A DNA stretch of 64,000 nucleotides from Sulfuricella sp. (GCA_023266195.1 JAHFRP010000001.1:310001-374000); one strand, 5' to 3'; counted from the stretch's first letter, positions 44,606 through 53,317 are shown. Numbers and translations: made by a program. Notes: generated from the sequence alone by a model not told the origin.

Positions 44606-46175
44606 GAAGCCGGGTGAGGGGGTGGGGGCGCGGCGTGGTGGGGTTTCGCCTCGCCCCTCGTGCCTCGCTCCCCACGAACCCGCGCGACTTTGCCAACCGC
44701 GAATCGAGACTGCTCGCCTTGAGGCGTCAGCTCGACTTGGTCCCGGCAGGCAGGCGGATTACGGTCAGTTCATGACACCCCGCAGTACTGCGGACTTCAT
44801 GGCGGGACTTTTTGATCTGTCCGGTTGCTCATCCATCCGGCTTCTCGATGCCGGCGCCGGGGTCGGCTCGCTGACCGTCGCCTTTCTGGAAGCGGTGAGA
44901 AAATCCAAACAGCGGTTATCCGACGTCTCGGCCACGCTGTATGAGGTAGACGATCTACTGGCATCTTATCTTTCCAGGGAAATCGAGGCATGTCGGAAGC
45001 CGTTTTCGGATGCGGGGATAAAGTTCGATGCCAATATAATTCGGGACGATTTTATTGAAAGCGCGGTTAATCAAATCCAGTTCGGCATGGCGAAAAGATT
45101 TAACTTCGCCATCCTCAATCCTCCATACAAGAAAATTGCCAGCCGTTCGCGCCATCGGCTTTTATTGCGCCAAGCCGGCATCGAGACCGTCAATCTGTAT
45201 TCCGCCTTTGTCGCGCTGGCCGTGGCGCTGATGGAGCCCGGCGGCCAGCTTGTCGCCATCATTCCCCGCAGCTTTTGCAACGGCCCCTATTACCGGCCAT
45301 TCCGCGAGTTCATTCTTACGCGTGCGGCAATCCGGCACATGCACCTGTTTGCTTCGCGCGACAAGGCCTTCAAGGATGATAAGGTGTTGCAGGAAAACGT
45401 CATTATTCTGCTCGAACGCGGTGGCAATCAGGGGGATGTGACGGTATCCACCTCGGTCGATGACCGATTTGCCGACTACGCGGCCCACGTTTATCCTTTC
45501 GATCGAATCGTCTTTCCCAGTGACGCCGAGGGTTTCATTCACATCCCGACTTCGTCGGCGCGCAACATCATGGAGTCTTCCCCGCCTTTTCGCTACTCGC
45601 TCGCGGATATCGGCATAGAGGTATCCACCGGCCCGGTCGTCGATTTCCGCTTACGAGCGTATGTGCGCAGCATGCCGGAGCCGGGGAGCGTTCCCCTGCT
45701 TTATCCCGCGCACTTTACCGGACTATCCATCGAATGGCCGAAGCCGGAGATAAAGAAACCCAACGCACTGATGCGCTACCCGGAAACCGACAAGTGGCTG
45801 TACCCAAATGGCTTCTATGCCGTGGTGCGGCGCTTCTCGTCCAAAGAGGAAAGGCGCCGTATCGTGGCGGCCGTGGTTTGCCCGGAGATGTTCGACAAGC
45901 CGCTGTTGGGTTTCGAAAACCACCTGAATGTTTTCCATCAATGCAAAAGCGGCTTGCCGGAAGACCTGGCGCGTGGCTTGGCGGTGTTCCTGAATTCCAC
46001 TGTGGTGGACGAAAGTTTCCGTCGATTCAGCGGGCATACCCAGGTCAATGCCACCGACTTGCGGCTGATGAAATACCCTAGCCGCGATGCGCTGACCGCG
46101 CTGGGCCGCTGGGCCAGGGAGCAGGGCGAACTGTCGCTGGAGCGGATAGATGTAAAACTGGAAAGCATCGCATGA
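44598..46175 (+). CDS. Type II DNA adenine-N6 methyltransferase, PstI/BsuBI family
   Basis: 525 residues. SAM motif I is LLDAGAGVGSLTVAFLE (about 82-98) and the catalytic motif IV is ILNPPYKK (NPPY at 174-177), the N6-adenine type. YGQFMTPRSTADFMAGLF precedes motif I as in the Eco57I/BsuBI-like enzymes, and the C-terminal part is the target-recognition region. Paired with a PstI/BsuBI-type nuclease it should protect CTGCAG; that site is inferred. The first 30 residues are not family-like: they come from a copy of the lolD start followed by GC-rich repeat-like DNA. It overlaps lolC by 8 nt and the nuclease gene by 4 nt. Base composition is less GC-rich than neighbours. Confidence 0.9.
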   Translation: MSEKPGEGVGARRGGVSPRPSCLAPHEPARLCQPRIETARLEASARLGPGRQADYGQFMTPRSTADFMAGLFDLSGCSSIRLLDAGAGVGSLTVAFLEAVRKSKQRLSDVSATLYEVDDLLASYLSREIEACRKPFSDAGIKFDANIIRDDFIESAVNQIQFGMAKRFNFAILNPPYKKIASRSRHRLLLRQAGIETVNLYSAFVALAVALMEPGGQLVAIIPRSFCNGPYYRPFREFILTRAAIRHMHLFASRDKAFKDDKVLQENVIILLERGGNQGDVTVSTSVDDRFADYAAHVYPFDRIVFPSDAEGFIHIPTSSARNIMESSPPFRYSLADIGIEVSTGPVVDFRLRAYVRSMPEPGSVPLLYPAHFTGLSIEWPKPEIKKPNALMRYPETDKWLYPNGFYAVVRRFSSKEERRRIVAAVVCPEMFDKPLLGFENHLNVFHQCKSGLPEDLARGLAVFLNSTVVDESFRRFSGHTQVNATDLRLMKYPSRDALTALGRWAREQGELSLERIDVKLESIA

Positions 46176-47140
46176 GCCGCCACAAGAACATCGATTCCGC
46201 GCTGGAGATTCTCATTGCACTCGGTTTCCCGCGTGCGCAGCAAAACGAGCGTTCCGCACTTTGCCTGCTGGCCCTGGTGAATCTGACGCCTGGTAAATCC
46301 TGGCGGCAAGCCGATAACCCGCTGATCGGCATCACGCCGATGATGGAATTCAGCCGTGACCGCTATGGCGCGGTTTACAAGCCAAATACGCGGGAGACGT
46401 TCCGCCGCCAGACGGTACACCAGTTTGTCGCCGCCGGGTTGGCGATTCCCAATCCGGACAAGCCGTCGCGTCCCGTCAACAGCCCGCAGTTCGTCTATCG
46501 GATAGAACCTGAGGCTCTCGCCTTGCTGCGGACGTTCGGCACCAAGGCATGGGTGAAGCAACTGGCAGCCTATCTTTCGACCCGCCAAACGCTGATCGCC
46601 AAGTATGCCAAAGAGCGGGATTCGAACCAAGTTCCGGTCACGATTGCGCCCGGCGCCGAAATTCAATTGAGTCCCGGCAAACACAGCGAACTGATCAAGG
46701 CGATTGTCGAAAGTTTCGGTACGCGTTTCGTACCGGGCGGTGTCTTGATCTATGCCGGGGATACCGGCGACAAGTGGGGCTATTTCGATGTGGATTTGCT
46801 GGCCCGTTTGGGAGTGACCGTCAATTTCCACGGCAAGATGCCCGATGTGGTGATTTATAGCCCGGACCGGAATTGGTTGATATTGGTCGAGTCCGTTACC
46901 AGTCACGGACCCGTTGACGGCAAACGTCATGATGAACCGGCCCGGCTGTTTGCCGCTTCCACCGCGGGCCTGGTTTATGTGACGGCGTTTCCCTCCCGCG
47001 GGCTGATGGCTCGTTACCTCGGCGAAATTGCCTGGGAAACCGAGGTGTGGGTCGCAGAAGCGCCATCCCATCTCATTCATTTCAATGGAGAAAGATTCCT
47101 TGGACCCTATGAGGGCTCCGGCGGAGGCGCTGAGATATGA
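46172..47140 (+). CDS. Type II restriction endonuclease, PstI/BsuBI family
   Basis: 322 residues. The C-terminal catalytic domain reads [21 protein letters not shown], then [20 protein letters not shown] and [12 protein letters not shown], with PD (224-225) and Glu240 as likely metal ligands of the PD-(D/E)xK-type site; this is the BsuBI/PstI pattern. The N-terminal half is the usual helical domain ([20 protein letters not shown]). It should cut CTGCAG when unmethylated, an inference from family. The last residues (GSGGGAEI) are read from the right copy of the 27-bp repeat in a different frame from lolC. It overlaps the methylase by 4 nt and lolD by 4 nt. Confidence 0.9.
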   Translation: MSRHKNIDSALEILIALGFPRAQQNERSALCLLALVNLTPGKSWRQADNPLIGITPMMEFSRDRYGAVYKPNTRETFRRQTVHQFVAAGLAIPNPDKPSRPVNSPQFVYRIEPEALALLRTFGTKAWVKQLAAYLSTRQTLIAKYAKERDSNQVPVTIAPGAEIQLSPGKHSELIKAIVESFGTRFVPGGVLIYAGDTGDKWGYFDVDLLARLGVTVNFHGKMPDVVIYSPDRNWLILVESVTSHGPVDGKRHDEPARLFAASTAGLVYVTAFPSRGLMARYLGEIAWETEVWVAEAPSHLIHFNGERFLGPYEGSGGGAEI

Positions 47141-47144
47141 GTGA
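47118..47144 (+). repeat. 27-bp direct repeat, right copy (nuclease/lolD junction)
   Basis: Exact copy of 44579-44605. It supplies the end and stop of the nuclease gene and the ATG of lolD, so the original lolC/lolD overlap is reproduced on the far side of the inserted pair. Confidence 0.95.
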
Positions 47145-47916
47145 TGAATCAGGAGTGAGGAGCGAGGAGATGGGAGTGAGGAGTGAGGTCAACAGCGGTG
47201 CGGCGGGAGTTTTTACTCCTCGCTCCTCACACTTCACTCCTGACACCCCCGTCCTTTCCTGCACCAATCTCTGCAAAACCTTCCGCCAGGGCAAGGTCGA
47301 AGTCCCCGTCCTGGTCGGCGTCGATTTCGAGATCGCGCAGGGCGAGCGGGTGGCCATCGTCGGCGCCTCCGGTTCCGGCAAAAGCACGCTGCTGCACTTG
47401 CTGGGTGGGCTGGATGCGGCCACTTCCGGCGAGGTCGCCATCATGGGCCGCAATGTCCGGGATCTGGGCGAGGCCGAGCGCAGCCGGCTACGCAACGAAA
47501 GCCTCGGCTTCGTCTACCAGTTTCACCACCTGCTGCCGGAATTCTCCGCGTTGGAAAACGTCGCCATGCCGCTCCTGATCCGCCGCATGAAGCGGCAAGA
47601 CGCCTATGCGGCGGCGACGGAAATGCTCAAGCAGGTCGGCCTGGGCCACCGCCTGTCCCACACGCCGGGCGAGCTGTCCGGCGGCGAACGCCAGCGCGCC
47701 GCCGTGGCGCGCGCCCTGGTGACGCGCCCAGCCTGCGTCCTGGCCGACGAGCCGACCGGCAACCTCGACCGCCACACCGCCGAGGGCGTGTTCGACCTGA
47801 TGCTGGAGCTCAACCGGGAGTTGGGCACCAGCTTCGTCATCGTCACCCACGACCCGGAACTGGCGGCCAGAACCCAGCGCGTATTGCATCTGGTGGATGG
47901 GATTTTAAGCTTGTAG
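47137..47916 (+). CDS. lolD: Lipoprotein-releasing ATPase LolD
   Basis: 259 residues. ATPase of LolCDE. Walker [11 protein letters not shown]-loop region [18 protein letters not shown], signature LSGGERQR and Walker [12 protein letters not shown] are intact, as is the switch His in VIVTHDPEL. The conserved protein begins around residue 40 ([20 protein letters not shown]). Residues 1-38 are unusual and encoded by a palindromic repeat; translation may start at ATG 47137 or at the in-frame ATG 47170. The last codons and TAG stop fall in another palindrome. It remains coupled to the upstream gene by an ATGA overlap, but that gene is now a restriction nuclease. Confidence 0.93.
   Translation: MSDESGVRSEEMGVRSEVNSGAAGVFTPRSSHFTPDTPVLSCTNLCKTFRQGKVEVPVLVGVDFEIAQGERVAIVGASGSGKSTLLHLLGGLDAATSGEVAIMGRNVRDLGEAERSRLRNESLGFVYQFHHLLPEFSALENVAMPLLIRRMKRQDAYAAATEMLKQVGLGHRLSHTPGELSGGERQRAAVARALVTRPACVLADEPTGNLDRHTAEGVFDLMLELNRELGTSFVIVTHDPELAARTQRVLHLVDGILSL
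47149..47243. repeat. Palindromic repeat inside the 5' end of lolD
   Basis: TCAGGAGTGAGGAGCGAGGA (from 47149) pairs with CTCCTCGCTCCTCAC...TTCACTCCTGA (47215-47243), interrupted by a 7-nt insertion. It encodes about residues 5-36 of LolD and would form a hairpin close to the start codon. Confidence 0.75.
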
Positions 47917-47982
47917 CTTGTAGCTGGTAGCCCGTAGCTTGTAGCTCCCAGCTACCCGCTACAAGCTACAAGCTACCAGCTT
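47907..47982. repeat. Palindromic repeat, AAGCTTGTAGCTTGTAGCTGG
   Basis: Arms 47907-47931 and 47951-47982 pair over about 25 bp. The left arm contains the final Ser-Leu codons and TAG stop of lolD. First of three palindromes in the 363-bp lolD-comEC gap. Confidence 0.8.
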
Positions 47983-48015
47983 TCCAACCAACAAGCCCCC
48001 ATCGATGCGGAGATG

Positions 48016-48087
48016 CGTAGGATGCGGTGAAGAATGAACCGCATCGTTCGCGATTGATGCGGTTCGCCTGGCTCACCGCATCCTACG
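48016..48087. repeat. Palindromic repeat, CGTAGGATGCGGTGA family
   Basis: Arms CGTAGGATGCGGTGA (48016-48030) and TCACCGCATCCTACG (48073-48087) match perfectly, with an inner pair AACCGCATC/GATGCGGTT. Second palindrome of the lolD-comEC gap. Confidence 0.85.
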
Positions 48088-48099
48088 TCTGGTTGGGTT

Positions 48100-48165
48100 C
48101 GTAGGTCGGCACCCCGTTCCCGTCGGTTCAATGGGATTTGTTGGGCACGGGGTGCCCAACCTACG
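48100..48165. repeat. Palindromic repeat, CGTAGGTCGGCACCCCG family
   Basis: Arms CGTAGGTCGGCACCCCG (48100-48116) and CGGGGTGCCCAACCTACG (48148-48165) pair with one or two mismatches. Third palindrome of the gap; its outer end is shared with the element at 6885. Confidence 0.8.
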
Positions 48166-48201
48166 CCACTGCTGGCGTGGAGCGCGCAGATTGGAGAAAC
48201 G

Positions 48202-48229
48202 AAGCCTCCGGAAAATTGGAGGCTTTGTC
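48202..48229 (+). terminator. Terminator between lolD and comEC
   Basis: Stem AAGCCTCC / GGAGGCTT with loop GGAAAATT followed by TTGT. A TATGAT hexamer at 48245-48250 just beyond could be the -10 of a comEC promoter, though the -35 is poor. Confidence 0.65.
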
Positions 48230-48279
48230 GTTTATATTTTGCGGTATGATGATGGCATTGCATTCGCTTGGGCCATTTT

Positions 48280-50622
48280 GTGCGCAGCAACATTCTCGCC
48301 TTCGTCATCGGCATCTGGCTGCTGCAACAGCAGGCGGCGCTGCCCAATCTCGCCGGGGCCGGCCTGCTGCCGCTGGCGTGGCTGCTGAGCCGATCTCTTC
48401 CCGCTCTGCCGCGTGAGGGAGCGGCCAAAATCCTTTTCCTGGGACTGGGTTTCTTCTGGGCCGCGATCATGGCCCAGTTGCGCCTGGCCGATGCTTTGCC
48501 GCCCGCCTGGGAAGGGCGCGATATCCAGCTCGTCGGCGTGGTGTCCAGCTTGCCCGTCGCCAATGAGCGCGGCACGCGTTTCGAGTTCGATGTCGAGCGC
48601 GTCAAAAACCTCAACGCCGTGGTGCCGCACCACATCCAGCTCAGCGCTTACAACAACGGTTTCGGCAAGAAGGCGGCCGCAGCCGCTCCAGCCGAATATC
48701 ACGCCGGCGAACGCTGGCAACTGACGGTGCGGCTCAAGCGCCCGCACGGCAACGCCAATCCGCATGGTTTCGATTACGAAGCATGGTTGCTGGAGCGCAA
48801 CATCCGCGCCACCGGTTACGTCTACCAGGACACAGGCAACCGCCGCCTGGCGGAGCGGGTCTACCAACCCGGCTATATGGTTGAAATGCTGCGCGAGAAG
48901 GCGGCGCAGCGCCTCCAGGCCGTGCTGGGCGAGCGGCCCTATCTCGGCGTGCTCAAGGCGCTGGCGGTGGGCGAGCAGAACGCGATTTCGCCGGACCAGT
49001 GGCGGGTGTTCCTGCGTACCGGCGTCAATCATCTGGTCAGCATCAGCGGCGTCCATGTCACCATGATCGCCGGCCTCGGCTTCGCGCTGGTGTATGGCTT
49101 GTGGCGGCGCAGTCCGGCGCTGGCCCTGCGCCTGCCGGCGCGCAAGGCCGCCGTGGTGGCGGGTGCGCTGACGGCGCTGGGCTACGCGCTGCTGGCGGGC
49201 TACAGCGTGCCGACCCAGCGCACCCTGTACATGCTGTCGGTGGTGGCCGCGGCGTTGTGGCTTGGGCGCGCCGGTTCCGCCTCGACGGTGCTGGCGCTCG
49301 CCTTGCTGGCGGTGGCCGTGGCCGATCCGTGGGCGGTGTTCGAGCCCGGTTTCTGGCTGTCGTTCGGCGCGGTGGGGGTGATCATGTATGTCGGCGTGGG
49401 CCGCATCGGCCGGCCCCATTGGTTGCGCGAATGGGCCAGCGTGCAGTGGGCGGTCACGCTCGGGCTGGTGCCTGCCCTGCTGCTGATGTTCCAGCAGGTC
49501 TCCCTGGTTTCGCCGCTCGCCAATGCCTTCGCCATCCCCGCCATCAGCCTGGTGGTCACGCCCCTGACCCTGGCCGGGACTGTGCTGCCGCTGGATTTTT
49601 TGTTGCTGCTGGCGCATCAGGCGATGGCGTGGTGCATGGCCGCGCTGGAATGGCTGAGCCGGCTGCCGGACGCGGTGTGGCAGCAGCACGCGCCGCCGGT
49701 GTGGACGGTGCTGGCGGCCGGATTCGGCATCCTCTGGCTATTGCTGCCGCGCGGCTTTCCGGCGCGCTGGCTGGGGGCGGCGGGATTGGCGCCGATGTTC
49801 CTGGTCGTGCCGCCGCCACCCGGCCCGGGCGAATTGCGGCTCGCCGTGCTGGACGTGGGGCAAGGGCTGGCGGTGGTGGTGCAGACCCGCAGCCATGCAC
49901 TCCTGTTCGACACCGGGCCGGGCTTCACCGCCGACGCCGATAGCGGCAGCCGCATCGTGGTGCCCTATCTGCGCGCGGCCGGCATCAAGCGCCTCGACGG
50001 CCTTATCGTCAGCCACGACGACAGCGACCACAGCGGCGGCGCGATTTCCGTGCTGGACGCGGTGCCGGTCGGCTGGCTCGCTTCCTCGCTGCCCGCCGCC
50101 AGTTCGATCGCGCCCCACGCCCGCCAGGCGTTGCGCTGCTTCGCCGGGCAAGCCTGGGACTGGGACGGGGTGCGCTTCGAAGTCCTGCACCCCGCCTGGG
50201 AAAGCTATGCCGACGAACGCCTCAAAAACAATGCGCGCGGCTGCACGCTCAAAATCACCTCGCCCTATGGCAGCGCGCTGTTGCCGGCCGACATCGAGAA
50301 GGAATCCGAGGCGGAGATCCTGGCGCGCCGCCCCGGCGCCTTGCCCGCCAACCTGCTGGTGGCGCCGCACCACGGCAGCAAGACGTCTTCCACCGAAGAT
50401 TTTATCCGTCAGGTCGATCCCGAAATTGTCGTTTTCACCGCCGGCTACCGCAACCGCTTCGGCCACCCCAGGCCGGAAGTGGTGGCGCGCTACCGCGCGC
50501 TGGGCAGCCGGCTTTACCGCTCAGACCGGGATGGTGCCGTATTGCTGGATTTTGGGCCGGGCGGGAAGGAGCTGCAAACCTGGCGCGAGGAACATTTGCG
50601 CTACTGGCAAAGTCAGAATTAA
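48280..50622 (+). CDS. comEC: DNA uptake channel protein ComEC
   Basis: 780 residues. ComEC is the inner-membrane channel that takes in single-stranded DNA during natural transformation. An N-terminal membrane part with an OB-like loop (IQLVGVVSSLPVANERGTRF), a central multi-helix competence domain (HLVSISGVHVTMIAGLGFAL) and a C-terminal metallo-beta-lactamase-fold domain are in order. The latter has VSHDDSDHSGGA and APHHGSKTSS, with metal-binding residues present, so it may degrade the non-entering strand. GTG 48280 is preferred to TTG 48268 because the family begins near VRSNILAFVIG. It is followed closely by relA. Confidence 0.92.
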   Translation: MRSNILAFVIGIWLLQQQAALPNLAGAGLLPLAWLLSRSLPALPREGAAKILFLGLGFFWAAIMAQLRLADALPPAWEGRDIQLVGVVSSLPVANERGTRFEFDVERVKNLNAVVPHHIQLSAYNNGFGKKAAAAAPAEYHAGERWQLTVRLKRPHGNANPHGFDYEAWLLERNIRATGYVYQDTGNRRLAERVYQPGYMVEMLREKAAQRLQAVLGERPYLGVLKALAVGEQNAISPDQWRVFLRTGVNHLVSISGVHVTMIAGLGFALVYGLWRRSPALALRLPARKAAVVAGALTALGYALLAGYSVPTQRTLYMLSVVAAALWLGRAGSASTVLALALLAVAVADPWAVFEPGFWLSFGAVGVIMYVGVGRIGRPHWLREWASVQWAVTLGLVPALLLMFQQVSLVSPLANAFAIPAISLVVTPLTLAGTVLPLDFLLLLAHQAMAWCMAALEWLSRLPDAVWQQHAPPVWTVLAAGFGILWLLLPRGFPARWLGAAGLAPMFLVVPPPPGPGELRLAVLDVGQGLAVVVQTRSHALLFDTGPGFTADADSGSRIVVPYLRAAGIKRLDGLIVSHDDSDHSGGAISVLDAVPVGWLASSLPAASSIAPHARQALRCFAGQAWDWDGVRFEVLHPAWESYADERLKNNARGCTLKITSPYGSALLPADIEKESEAEILARRPGALPANLLVAPHHGSKTSSTEDFIRQVDPEIVVFTAGYRNRFGHPRPEVVARYRALGSRLYRSDRDGAVLLDFGPGGKELQTWREEHLRYWQSQN

Positions 50623-50643
50623 CGATCTGCTATCATTCCGTTC

Positions 50644-52842
50644 ATGGTTTCCGTCCACACTTCCCACACTTTGCCGGCCGGCAGCGGCCAGGCCGATTTC
50701 CGCGCCTGGCTGGACGCGCTCGCCGCCGAATTCCGTCCGCCGGAGCAGGAGGCGATCCTGCGCGCCTGCGCGCTTGCCCAGGCGGCTTATGCCGGAGAGC
50801 CGGCGGTGCTGGAGCATGCGCTGGGCACCGCGGCCATCCTGGCGCATCAGCGTATGGACTACGGGAGCCTTGCCGCCGCCATCCTGCAAGGGTTGCCCGA
50901 CCGCGATCCGGACTGGGCGGTGAAACTTACGGAATCGTTCGGCGCGGGCATCGCCGGCCTGGTGGACGGCGTCGCGCGGATGGACCAGATCCGCGAATAC
51001 GCCGCGCCGGAAGGCGGCGACAAGCGCGAACAGGGCGCCCATATCGAATCGCTGCGCAAGATGCTGCTGGCGATGGTGGAGGATATCCGGGTGGTGCTGA
51101 TCAAGCTGGCCGAGCGCACCCAGGCGATGCGCGAGCTGGCGCATGCCGACGACGAGCTGCGCCGCCCGGTGGCGCGCGAGGTGCGCGATATTTTCGCGCC
51201 GCTGGCGAACCGGCTCGGCGTGTGGCAGGTGAAGTGGGAGCTGGAAGACCTGTCGTTCCGCTACCTCGAACCCGACCTGTACAAGAAAATCGCCAAACTG
51301 CTCGACGAGAAGCGCCTCGGCCGCGAACAGTACATCGCCGACGTGCGCGAGCATTTGCGCCGGGAGCTGGGGAAAAACGGCGTCGTGGGCGAAGTGTCCG
51401 GCCGCCCCAAGCATATCTACAGCATCTACAAGAAAATGAAGCGCAAGGGCGTGGATTTTTCCGAGGTCTACGACGTGCGCGCGGTGCGGGTGCTGGTGAA
51501 CGACCTCAAAGACTGCTACACCGCGCTGGGCGTTGTGCATGGGCTGTGGCAGCCGATTCCGGGCGAGTTCGACGATTACATTTCGCACCCCAAGGGCAAC
51601 GACTACCGCTCGCTCCACACCGCCGTGATCGGCCCCGAAGGCAAGGCGCTGGAAGTGCAGATCCGCACCCACGACATGCACAACCACGCCGAGCTGGGCG
51701 TGGCGGCGCACTGGCGCTACAAGGAAGGCGGCAGGCAGGACGCGGGGTTCGAGGAAAAAATCGCCTGGCTGCGCCAGATCATGGAATGGAAAGAGGATGT
51801 CCACGACGCCGGCGAATTGATGGAGCAGTTCAAGATCGGGCTGTTCCAGGACACGGTCTACATCCTTACCCCGCAGGGCAAGGTAGTGGCGCTGCCCAAG
51901 GGCGCCACGCCGATCGATTTCGCCTATCACGTGCACACCGACCTGGGCGACCGCTGCCGCGGCGCCAAGGTGGACGGCAATATCGTGCCGCTTACCTATC
52001 CTTTGCAGAACGGCCAGCGCGTCGAAATCATCACCGTGAAGCAGGGCGGGCCTTCGCGCGACTGGCTCAACCCCGGCCTGGGCTACGTCAGGACTTCGCG
52101 CGCCAAGGCGAAAATCCGCCACTGGTTCAAGCATCAGCATTACGAGGGAAACGTCGCCCAGGGGCGCGAGGCGCTGGAAAAGGAAACCCACCGCCTGGGC
52201 CTGCCGCTGCCCAACCTGGAAACCCTGGCGCAGAAAAACCGCTTCGCCAAGCCGGAGGATTTGCTCGCCGCCATCGGCCGCGGCGACATCACCGCGCGCC
52301 AGGTGGTCGCGGCGGCGCAGGAAGAAGTCGCGCTGAAGGAAAAGGCGGAAGAGGAATGGCATCTGCCGACGCCGCGCGCCGGCCTCGGCCCATCTTCATC
52401 CGGCGTGCTGATCTATGGCGAAGGCGGTTTGCTCACCTCCATCGCCAAATGCTGCAAGCCGGTGCCGCCGGACCCCATCGTCGGCTTCGTCACGCGCGGG
52501 CGGGGAGTGGCGATCCACCGCAAGGATTGCCCCAATATCCTGCATTTCGACGAGAGCCGGCGCGACCGCCTGCTCGACGCCAGCTGGGGAGCGAAAAGCG
52601 GCGGCCACTACGACGTGGATATCGAGGTCGAGGCGAACGACCGGCAGGGGCTGCTGCGCGATATTTCAGATGTATTCACCCGCGAAAAGATCAATGTCAC
52701 GGCCGTCAGCACCTTGAGCCGCGGGCTCCAGGCGGGGATGCGCTTCACCGTGCAGATCGCCGACCTCGGCCAGCTGAGCCGGCTGCTGGCGCTGATCCAG
52801 GAAGTGCCCGGCGTGGCTTGGGTGCGGAGGCTTGGTCAGTAA
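50644..52842 (+). CDS. relA: GTP pyrophosphokinase RelA
   Basis: 732 residues. It makes (p)ppGpp on stalled ribosomes. The hydrolase domain (about 40-190) has lost its metal-binding His-Asp: the expected position reads AAILQGLPD (78-86), so it should not hydrolyse. The synthetase domain has GRPKHIYSIYKKMKRKG and GEFDDYISHPKGND, where E-x-D-D is the RelA rather than SpoT type. TGS (DTVYILTPQGKVVALPKGAT), a zinc-finger helical region and a C-terminal ACT domain (NDRQGLLRDISDVFTREKIN) follow. ATG 50644 is 21 nt after comEC. A repeat begins right after the stop. Confidence 0.94.
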   Translation: MVSVHTSHTLPAGSGQADFRAWLDALAAEFRPPEQEAILRACALAQAAYAGEPAVLEHALGTAAILAHQRMDYGSLAAAILQGLPDRDPDWAVKLTESFGAGIAGLVDGVARMDQIREYAAPEGGDKREQGAHIESLRKMLLAMVEDIRVVLIKLAERTQAMRELAHADDELRRPVAREVRDIFAPLANRLGVWQVKWELEDLSFRYLEPDLYKKIAKLLDEKRLGREQYIADVREHLRRELGKNGVVGEVSGRPKHIYSIYKKMKRKGVDFSEVYDVRAVRVLVNDLKDCYTALGVVHGLWQPIPGEFDDYISHPKGNDYRSLHTAVIGPEGKALEVQIRTHDMHNHAELGVAAHWRYKEGGRQDAGFEEKIAWLRQIMEWKEDVHDAGELMEQFKIGLFQDTVYILTPQGKVVALPKGATPIDFAYHVHTDLGDRCRGAKVDGNIVPLTYPLQNGQRVEIITVKQGGPSRDWLNPGLGYVRTSRAKAKIRHWFKHQHYEGNVAQGREALEKETHRLGLPLPNLETLAQKNRFAKPEDLLAAIGRGDITARQVVAAAQEEVALKEKAEEEWHLPTPRAGLGPSSSGVLIYGEGGLLTSIAKCCKPVPPDPIVGFVTRGRGVAIHRKDCPNILHFDESRRDRLLDASWGAKSGGHYDVDIEVEANDRQGLLRDISDVFTREKINVTAVSTLSRGLQAGMRFTVQIADLGQLSRLLALIQEVPGVAWVRRLGQ

Positions 52843-52852
52843 TCGGGCGCGG

Positions 52853-52894
52853 CGAACCGGTGCGGAGTATGAAATCTACTGAAATAGACTCTTA
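52853..52894. repeat. Solo end of the hldA-hldD-type element
   Basis: GCGGAGTATGAAATCTACTG and AAATAGACTCTTA repeat the right terminal repeat at 21936-21969 with three or four changes, and the preceding GCGAACCGG also matches. No partner end is seen within 300 bp, so it is a fragment. Confidence 0.7.
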
Positions 52895-53019
52895 GGGGAG
52901 CGCTGAATAAGCGCTGGGTTCGTCATGCCGGCGAAAGCCGGTATCCAGCAGCCCATTGAGAAACCTGGATTCCGGATTTCACCGGAATGACGGCGTTGGA
53001 CTTGATCCGTGTTTCTTAG
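52891..53019. repeat. TAAG-ended MITE-like element (copy E)
   Basis: Left end CTTAGGGGAGCGCTGAATAA (52891-52910) and right end CTTGATCCGTGTTTCTTAG (53001-53019) are inverted family ends; inside are GCCGGCGAAAGCCGG and TCCGG...CCGGA palindromes. The right end contains the stop codon of the small minus-strand gene. Confidence 0.7.
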
Positions 53020-53216
53020 TGGATATGCTCCAGCAGCTCGGCTTTCGATCTTTCCAGACGTTCGGATATTTCCATGAAGCCGTCGTCCTTGGCGAACCGG
53101 GCCACCCGCTCCCAGGGATCGTTGCGGTCGATGGACTTGGCGGTCATGCAGTCGGTGGGAATGTGTTTGCGGAATTCGTACAACATCGCTTCGGTCTGGA
53201 TGAACAAACGTTGCAT
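53016..53216 (-). CDS. Small hypothetical protein
   Basis: 66 residues, charged and helical (MQRLFIQTEAMLYEFRKHIP, later ISERLERSKAELLEHIH), cytoplasmic. It has a strong Shine-Dalgarno on its strand (GGAGGTG, about 6 nt before ATG 53216). I do not recognise the family; the pattern of a short soluble protein with an acidic helix gives no function. The TAA stop is formed by the first bases of the TAAG-ended repeat, so the original C-terminus may have been different. It diverges from mtfA. Confidence 0.6.
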   Translation of the reverse strand: MQRLFIQTEAMLYEFRKHIPTDCMTAKSIDRNDPWERVARFAKDDGFMEISERLERSKAELLEHIH

Positions 53217-53317
53217 TTGGACACCTCCATCTGACTGGTATTTATCGGGTTCTTATATTTTTCAGCATATTTTTTAAATATAGCCGCCCATGGTGCGAAT
53301 TCAAGAGGATTTTTCGG

